The position numbers and the translations under genes were made by a program. Source: Propionibacteriaceae bacterium (GTDB taxonomy: Bacteria > Actinomycetota > Actinomycetes > Propionibacteriales > Propionibacteriaceae). From it: 64,000 nt of DNA. The stretch covers positions 1 to 64,000 of the forward strand of contig WRIC01000002.1 in assembly GCA_009782915.1 (NCBI GenBank). Reading direction: 5' to 3'. Positions 59,129-64,000 of the stretch are shown in pieces (the stretch's first letter is position 1; each line of letters opens with the position of its first letter). Below the pieces are notes generated by a model. It made no database searches. It was not told the DNA's origin and saw only the letters and a program-made list of their open reading frames with translations.

Positions 59129-59983
59129 ATGGTTGCGCGAAAAATTGATGGAAAAGCCGAAGCGAAAGCGATTAAGGATGACCTTCGGGTTCGGGTGTCG
59201 GCGCTGGTTTCCCAAGGAATCACACCAGGGTTAGGGACACTCCTGGTGGGTGATGACCCGGCAAGCCAGCTCTATGTGCGCGGGAAACACCGTGATTGCG
59301 CTGAGGTGGGGATTAGCTCTCTTCGCGTGGATATGTCTGCTCAAGCCTCAGCTCAACATGTGGCGGAAGCCATAGCGGAGCTCAACGAGAACCCCCGCTG
59401 TACAGGATTCATTGTTCAACTTCCACTTCCTCGGCATATCGATGAGAATGAGGCTCTCAGTTTGATAGACCCAGCTAAGGACGCCGACGGGCTCCATCCC
59501 ATCAGCTTGGGCAACCTCGTACTTGGGGTTCCTGGTCCACTGCCATGCACTCCACGCGGGATAGTGGAGTTGCTTCGACGCTATGAGGTTCCGCTAGCCG
59601 GTGCCGAGGTTTGTGTCGTGGGAAGAGGTACGACCGTGGGGCGCCCGCTCGGTTTGTTGCTCACCAGGCGCAGCGAAAACTCCACAGTGACACTCTGTCA
59701 CACCGGCACCCGTGATCTGGCAGCTCACACCCGCCGAGCTGACATCGTGATCGGGGCTGCGGGCCAGGCGGGTTTGATCACCGCTGACATGATTAAACCA
59801 GGGGCCGTACTGGTTGATGTGGGTGTGACGAGGGTCGATGGTAAACCTCAAGGGGACTTTGCCGATGACGTCTGGGAGGTTGCTTCGCTGGTGACCCCCA
59901 ATCCGGGGGGTGTCGGGCCCATGACCAGGGCGATGTTGCTGACTAACGTCGTGGAGGCCGCACAGCGACAGGTCACCTCATGA
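59129..59983 (+). CDS. folD: Methylenetetrahydrofolate dehydrogenase/cyclohydrolase
   Basis: A 284-residue bifunctional enzyme interconverting methylene-, methenyl- and formyl-tetrahydrofolate. '[16 protein letters not shown]' carries the catalytic Tyr and Lys; '[18 protein letters not shown]' and '[10 protein letters not shown]' are the folate-binding segments; '[16 protein letters not shown]' is the NADP loop (commonly GRSxxVG; here the Ser is Gly) and '[16 protein letters not shown]' the C-terminal signature. Its stop overlaps the DUF3017 gene (ATGA), a standard actinobacterial pair. Confidence 0.96.
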   Translation: MVARKIDGKAEAKAIKDDLRVRVSALVSQGITPGLGTLLVGDDPASQLYVRGKHRDCAEVGISSLRVDMSAQASAQHVAEAIAELNENPRCTGFIVQLPLPRHIDENEALSLIDPAKDADGLHPISLGNLVLGVPGPLPCTPRGIVELLRRYEVPLAGAEVCVVGRGTTVGRPLGLLLTRRSENSTVTLCHTGTRDLAAHTRRADIVIGAAGQAGLITADMIKPGAVLVDVGVTRVDGKPQGDFADDVWEVASLVTPNPGGVGPMTRAMLLTNVVEAAQRQVTS

Positions 59984-60306
59984 GCTCCTCCGCGGACAAA
60001 GACACCCGCCTGTGGGATCGCCTTGTTGATCATCCCGGCCTGATGGGCAGGGTACGGCGCCAGTGGCCGTGGACGGTGGTCCTTGTCTTAGTGGCTACAG
60101 GGCTTGTCATGATCGCTGTGGGTTTCTGGCGTATCGGCGCAGGAGTGATTGGTCTAGCAATGGTCAGTGCAGGAGCCCTTCGAGCCACCCTCAAAGAACC
60201 AGGGATCCTAGAAATCCGACCCCAACGCTGGATAGACCTGTGTTTCTATTTCGGCCTAGGAATCTCGATTCTTGCTTTAGCGATTCTCCGCGGCCCCACC
60301 GGTTAG
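59980..60306 (+). CDS. DUF3017 family small membrane protein
   Basis: A 108-residue protein with three hydrophobic helices (about 32-49, 52-68 and 86-103) and the family-typical '[19 protein letters not shown]' in the second. It overlaps the folD stop by 4 bp, as in many actinobacteria, where DUF3017 follows folD. Function unknown. Confidence 0.85.
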   Translation: MSSSADKDTRLWDRLVDHPGLMGRVRRQWPWTVVLVLVATGLVMIAVGFWRIGAGVIGLAMVSAGALRATLKEPGILEIRPQRWIDLCFYFGLGISILALAILRGPTG

Positions 60307-60352
60307 TACGAGCACCAGTGCCCCACCGGTTATTATGCGCCAACCCAACCCC

Positions 60353-60443
60353 GTCATTCTGCGCGAAGTCGCAGAATCCAGACTCCACAGTCAAACAACT
60401 GTAGTTTCTGGACCCTGCGAGTCGCTCCGCTCCGCAGGGTGAC
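60353..60443. repeat. Family A palindromic element, 91 bp, followed by duplicated right ends
   Basis: Left end GTCATTCTGCGCGAAGTCGC, core CCAGACTCCACAGTCAAACA, right end CTGCGAGTCGCTCCGCTCCG. The right end is then repeated with a 36-bp step to about 60512 (GGGTGGGTGGAGTCGCTCCG). A family B half (GTGACAAATGGGTCCTGTCC) closes the gap at 60522. Confidence 0.9.
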
Positions 60444-60548
60444 GGGGGTGGGTGGAGTCGCTCCGCTCCGCAGGGTGACGGGGGTGGGTGGAGTCGCTCC
60501 GCTCCGCAGGGTGAAGGCAATGTGACAAATGGGTCCTGTCCCCACCAG

Positions 60549-61979
60549 TTAGTAGCGGTAGCTGTCGGGTTTGTACGGGCCGTTGATGGGGACACCGATG
60601 TAGGTGGCTTGCTCCTGGGTGAGTGTGGTCAGGCTCACACCCAAGGAATCCAGATGTAGGCGTGCGACCTCTTCGTCGAGAGTCTTGGGCAGAACATGGA
60701 CACCCAACTCCAGCTCGGCAGTGAACAATTCGATCTGCGCCAGAACCTGGTTGGTGAACGAGTTGCTCATCACAAAAGAAGGATGACCAGTGGCGTTGCC
60801 CAAATTGAGGAGGCGTCCCTCGGACAGGATCAGGATGGATGGCCCCTGGGGGAAGGTCCACAGATCCACCTGGGGTTTGATGTTTGTGGCTGTGATACCC
60901 TTCCACGTGGACAAACCAGCCATGTCGATCTCATCATCGAAATGACCAATATTGCCGAGAACCGCACGATCCTTCATTTTCGACATCTGCTCTGCGGTCA
61001 CCACGGAAGTATTCCCAGTGGCGGTGATCACAAAGTCAGCTTGGCCCACCACCTCATCCAGGGTACGTACCTCGAAACCATCCATGGCTGCCTGAAGGGC
61101 ACAAATCGGATCGATTTCGGTGACGATCACCCGGGCTCCTTGACCACGGAAAGACTCTGCACATCCCTTGCCCACATCGCCGTACCCGCACACCACAGCG
61201 ATCTTTCCACCAATGAGAATGTCGGTGGCCCGGTTGATGCCATCAATCAGCGAATGGCGACATCCGTACTTATTATCGAACTTGGATTTCGTCACGCAGT
61301 CGTTGACATTGATCGCCGGGAAGAGCAGGGTTCCATGGCTGGCCATCTCGACTAGTCGGTGGACCCCGGTGGTGGTTTCCTCAGAGACACCACGAATCGA
61401 CGAAGCAAGAGCGGCGAAATCGAGGGTTTTCTTGTCCAACGCTGTCTTCAGTTCACCCATGAGGGCCGCCACCTCAGCAGAAAGCTCACCGCCATGACCA
61501 GGAATCCCAGCCTTCTGGGCATCCAGACCCTGATGAACGAACAAGGTGGCATCCCCACCGTCATCCAAAATCATGGTGGGGTACGGGTCGTTGCCTGCCT
61601 TCGAGAAATCGAAGATCTGCGCCGTACACCACCAATACTCCTGTAAGGTTTCGCCCTTCCACGCAAACACGGGAACACCCTGAGGATCCTGGGCTGTCCC
61701 AGTGGGCCCCACCACCACTGCTGCAGCAGCATGGTCTTGGGTGGAGAAAATATTGCAGGACGCCCACCGTACTTGTGCACCTAGAGCAACCAGGGTTTCA
61801 ATGAGTACGGCTGTTTGAATCGTCATGTGCAAAGAGCCCGAGATTCGCGCCCCAGCCAAAGGCTGGGTGTCGGCGTAACGAGTGCGCATTGCCATCAAGC
61901 CGGGCATCTCGCCTTCGGCAAGGGTGATCTCCTTGCGACCAAAATCAGCGAGATCAATGTCTTTGATGCGGTAATCCAT
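60549..61979 (-). CDS. ahcY: S-adenosylhomocysteine hydrolase
   Basis: A 476-residue enzyme that splits S-adenosylhomocysteine into adenosine and homocysteine, removing the product of methylation reactions. Signatures: '[18 protein letters not shown]', '[15 protein letters not shown]', '[20 protein letters not shown]' (NAD loop), '[10 protein letters not shown]' and the C-terminal '[13 protein letters not shown]'. ATG 61979 ([10 protein letters not shown]) gives the normal length; the frame is open further but without family similarity. No SAH riboswitch was recognised in the 120 bp before it. Confidence 0.97.
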   Translation of the reverse strand: MDYRIKDIDLADFGRKEITLAEGEMPGLMAMRTRYADTQPLAGARISGSLHMTIQTAVLIETLVALGAQVRWASCNIFSTQDHAAAAVVVGPTGTAQDPQGVPVFAWKGETLQEYWWCTAQIFDFSKAGNDPYPTMILDDGGDATLFVHQGLDAQKAGIPGHGGELSAEVAALMGELKTALDKKTLDFAALASSIRGVSEETTTGVHRLVEMASHGTLLFPAINVNDCVTKSKFDNKYGCRHSLIDGINRATDILIGGKIAVVCGYGDVGKGCAESFRGQGARVIVTEIDPICALQAAMDGFEVRTLDEVVGQADFVITATGNTSVVTAEQMSKMKDRAVLGNIGHFDDEIDMAGLSTWKGITATNIKPQVDLWTFPQGPSILILSEGRLLNLGNATGHPSFVMSNSFTNQVLAQIELFTAELELGVHVLPKTLDEEVARLHLDSLGVSLTTLTQEQATYIGVPINGPYKPDSYRY

Positions 61980-62098
61980 GGGGTTCAGTGTAGTCCCGGC
62001 CTCTGGACGTGTGCACAGCCACGGCCTGCGATGCTCTAGGGTTGTTTTCCGGTGGTTCTGGTGAGTCACCAAAATAAACATCCCGAAAGGATAAATAC

Positions 62099-62899
62099 AT
62101 GACACGAATGATGAAGATCATGGCAGGTATTGCCGGTGCAGCCCTCCTGCTGAGCGGGTGCGGCACAAAAGTTGAAGACGATACGACACCAGCAGATCCC
62201 GATGCAATCACCACCGTGGTTGACGGGAAACTGACCATGTGCTCAGACATCCCCTTCCCCCCCTTCGAGGTTGAGGATTCCGCCGCCCCACTGGGTTACT
62301 CCGGTTTTGATGTGGACCTCATGAACGCTATCGCTGGCATCCTGGAGCTGGAGCTTGTTGTGGTGGTGTCCGACTTCGATGCCTTGCAGTCTGGTGTGAC
62401 CCTCGCCAACGGCCAATGTGATCTCGCTGCCTCGGCGATGACGATCACAGAGAAGCGCAAAGAAAACATTGACTTCTCTGATGCCTACTATGACTCTTTG
62501 CAGTCACTGATGGTCCCGGCAAACTCCGAGATCACCTCGATTGCTGATCTTGCAGGAAAGCGGGTTGGTGTCCAAGCTGGAACAACAGGCGAAAACTACA
62601 CCGAAGAAAACGCCCCTGAGGGTGCCGACATTGTCAGCTTCCCTGATGACGGCGTGATGTGGCCTGCCATCCAGGCCGGCCAGATTGATGCAATCTTGCA
62701 GGACTACCCGGTGAACAATCAGCACGTCAAGGATGATGCGGGTTACAAGATTGTTGAGCGCTATGAAACAGATGAGCAGTACGGCTTTGCCATGCTCAAG
62801 GGTGGTAATCCTGCCCTACTGGCAGCCATTAACTCCGCTCTTGGCGAGTTGCGCGCCAATGGCACCTATCAGGAGATCTACGATAGGTATTTCGGCTAA
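62099..62899 (+). CDS. Amino-acid ABC transporter, substrate-binding lipoprotein
   Basis: A 266-residue family 3 solute-binding protein. The lipoprotein signal ends in LLSGC with lipid-modified Cys21. '[18 protein letters not shown]', '[17 protein letters not shown]', '[19 protein letters not shown]' and '[17 protein letters not shown]' are typical of polar amino-acid binders. AAAGGA precedes the ATG. It forms one operon with the permease and ATPase that follow. The exact amino acid cannot be told. Confidence 0.93.
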   Translation: MTRMMKIMAGIAGAALLLSGCGTKVEDDTTPADPDAITTVVDGKLTMCSDIPFPPFEVEDSAAPLGYSGFDVDLMNAIAGILELELVVVVSDFDALQSGVTLANGQCDLAASAMTITEKRKENIDFSDAYYDSLQSLMVPANSEITSIADLAGKRVGVQAGTTGENYTEENAPEGADIVSFPDDGVMWPAIQAGQIDAILQDYPVNNQHVKDDAGYKIVERYETDEQYGFAMLKGGNPALLAAINSALGELRANGTYQEIYDRYFG

Positions 62900-62908
62900 C
62901 CAAGCAGT

Positions 62909-62924
62909 GATTCCACACGGAATC
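62909..62924 (+). other. Small hairpin between binding-protein and permease genes
   Basis: GATTCC-ACAC-GGAATC followed by TCTTCTT lies 10 bp after the binding-protein stop. It may be a weak terminator or an RNA-stabilising stem that lets the binding protein be made in excess. Confidence 0.45.
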
Positions 62925-62941
62925 TCTTCTTAAGGAAAACT

Positions 62942-63742
62942 ATGGACATGCGTGATATCCGTCCAACCGTCAGGCGGCGGATATCACGCATGTTGTCTTA
63001 TCTCATTTTCCTGGGGCTCATTGTTGCACTGGCTTTCACAGCGGATTGGGCTTTGATCACCAAAGTCTTCCTCAACAAAGATATTGCTCTAGGAATGTTC
63101 CCTGGGGTGTTTCGGGCAGCACTCAACACGATCCTCTACACCCTGATTGCTTTCGTTATCGGACTGGTCCTTGCGATCGTACTGGCTCTGATGAAATTAT
63201 CCTCAGGCCCATTCAAATGGTTTGCTGTGGGGTTTATTGAACTGTTCCGCGGGCTGCCGGCGTTGTTGACTATTTTCATCATGGCGTTTGCTGTGCCCAT
63301 GGCTTTCGAATCATTGAGGGCCTTGCGCATTGAGGGGGTCTACTATGGTCTGATCGGGCTGGTTTTCGTCACAGGTGCCTACACCGCAGAGATCATTCGA
63401 GCAGGAATCCAGGCTGTTCCCCGCGGGCAACATGAGGCAGCTCGATCCCTGGGCATGTCCCAGATGAGAACAATGATCACTGTTATTCTACCGCAAGCCA
63501 TCCGCATTGTGATTCCCCCTTTAACCAATGAGCTCGTCATGCTCCTGAAAGACACCTCGCTTTTGTTCATCGCCGGGGCAACCAAGGCAAACAAGGAGCT
63601 CACCCAGTTCGGTCGAGACGGAATGTCCTCCCATTTCAACTCGACACCCTTGCTCGTGGTGGCCGTGTTCTATCTCATCATCACTATTCCACTGACCTAT
63701 CTGGTGGCGCGCCTGGAGAAGAAAATGGCGGTGAAACAATGA
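62942..63742 (+). CDS. Amino-acid ABC transporter permease
   Basis: A 266-residue permease of the HisM/GlnP type with about five helices. The EAA loop that contacts the ATPase is 'EIIRAGIQAVPRGQHEAARS' to 'LGMSQMRTMITVILPQAIRI'. The 'FIELFRGLPALLTIF' segment is also typical. ATG 62942 has AAGGA 5 nt upstream. A perfect 15-bp inverted repeat covers codons 3-17; an in-frame ATG at 62990, at its far edge, is a possible second start. It overlaps the ATPase gene by 4 bp. Confidence 0.92.
   Translation: MDMRDIRPTVRRRISRMLSYLIFLGLIVALAFTADWALITKVFLNKDIALGMFPGVFRAALNTILYTLIAFVIGLVLAIVLALMKLSSGPFKWFAVGFIELFRGLPALLTIFIMAFAVPMAFESLRALRIEGVYYGLIGLVFVTGAYTAEIIRAGIQAVPRGQHEAARSLGMSQMRTMITVILPQAIRIVIPPLTNELVMLLKDTSLLFIAGATKANKELTQFGRDGMSSHFNSTPLLVVAVFYLIITIPLTYLVARLEKKMAVKQ
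62947..62992 (+). promoter_or_regulatory. 15-bp perfect hairpin over the first codons of the permease gene
   Basis: CATGCGTGATATCCG (62947-62961) and CGGATATCACGCATG (62978-62992) pair across a 16-nt loop, beginning 5 nt after the start of the ATG. A stem of this strength at this place should affect ribosome loading. Confidence 0.7.
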
Positions 63743-64000
63743 CCACCACCGGCGTACTGCATCCGCGAGACACCCCTGACCCTCAGGCCCCACCAATCCA
63801 GATTCTCGGGCTCCACAAGCATTTTGGTGACCTGCACGTACTCAAAGGAATCGATCTCACCGTGAACAAGGGTGAGGTTGTGTGCGTGGTGGGACCCTCC
63901 GGTTCAGGGAAGTCGACCCTGCTGCGTTCAGTGAACCTGTTGGAGCGCCCCACGCAGGGCAAGGTTTTCATCGAGGGGATTGACGTCCTTGACCCGGATG
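63739..64000 (+). CDS. Amino-acid ABC transporter ATPase (cut by right edge)
   Basis: The first 87 residues of a polar amino-acid ABC ATPase of the GlnQ type. ATG 63739 overlaps the permease stop (ATGA). After an extra N-terminal tail of about 20 residues, 'ILGLHKHFGDLHVLKGIDL' and the Walker A GPSGSGKST (about residues 54-62) are visible, followed by 'LLRSVNLLERPTQGKVFI'. The signature and Walker B motifs lie beyond the window. Confidence 0.93.
   Translation, partial: MTTTGVLHPRDTPDPQAPPIQILGLHKHFGDLHVLKGIDLTVNKGEVVCVVGPSGSGKSTLLRSVNLLERPTQGKVFIEGIDVLDPD

Noticed and set aside
61980-62098. SAH riboswitch before ahcY
   Set aside because: No recognisable conserved core in the 120-bp gap.

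Overview
The window looks like the chromosome of a propionic-acid-fermenting actinobacterium, most probably a member or close relative of the Propionibacteriaceae. The evidence is a transcarboxylase operon (5S, 12S and 1.3S subunits of methylmalonyl-CoA carboxyltransferase), a succinate-type CoA transferase, malate dehydrogenase, the actinobacterial order hpt-ftsH-folE-folP-folB/folK, folD followed by a DUF3017 gene, and moderate-to-high GC. The species cannot be fixed from the sequence alone.

Layout. 1-8941: an FHA-FtsK/SpoIIIE ATPase of the type VII secretion kind (EccC/EssC) and a group of membrane proteins with extracytoplasmic beta-rich domains. 9200-15146: CoA transferase, a membrane protein whose N-terminus is built from repeats, a luciferase-like oxidoreductase, an M20 peptidase and many palindromic repeats. 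15285-20316: a secreted beta-propeller protein with PASTA-like inserts, then a DUF2975/HTH pair and a DUF4173-like membrane protein. 20357-21970: SRP RNA, tRNA-Ser(GGA), tRNA-Gly(CCC), a large inverted repeat and a Vsr/DUF559-like gene. 22005-28533: yqeY, hpt, ftsH and the folate genes. 28534-36936: a candidate small RNA and a 2647-residue secreted protein with about 14 Ig-like repeats. 37118-41169: two MFS exporters, a DUF4097-like protein and greA. 41503-46419: transcarboxylase operon and holB. 46507-48404: DoxX and DedA membrane proteins. 48587-55568: a complete Firmicutes-style type II fatty-acid operon with a MarR/FabT-like regulator, plus a phosphopantetheinyl transferase nearby. 55668-62105: mdh, DUF3467, a sigma/anti-sigma fusion, folD, DUF3017 and ahcY. 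62099-64000: a polar amino-acid ABC transporter cut by the right edge.

Metabolic theme. Transcarboxylase, malate dehydrogenase and the CoA transferase are three steps of the Wood-Werkman propionate cycle. The fab operon and the phosphopantetheinyl transferase together could make and charge ACP. FolE, FolP, FolB, FolK, FolD and AhcY cover folate synthesis and one-carbon/methyl metabolism.

The most striking feature is two families of palindromic repeats. Family A is a roughly 84-91 bp compound palindrome with ends of the type CTGCGCGAAGTCGCAG around a core CCAGACTCCACAGT. Family B is a hairpin built on GTGAC...GGGGACGG...GTCAC. They fill most intergenic gaps. They also sit in frame inside genes: the N-terminus of the 10706 membrane protein, both ends and one internal loop of FolP, and the linker between FolB and FolK. 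This resembles in concept the palindromic elements that enter Rickettsia proteins, and it is the strongest candidate here for something undescribed.
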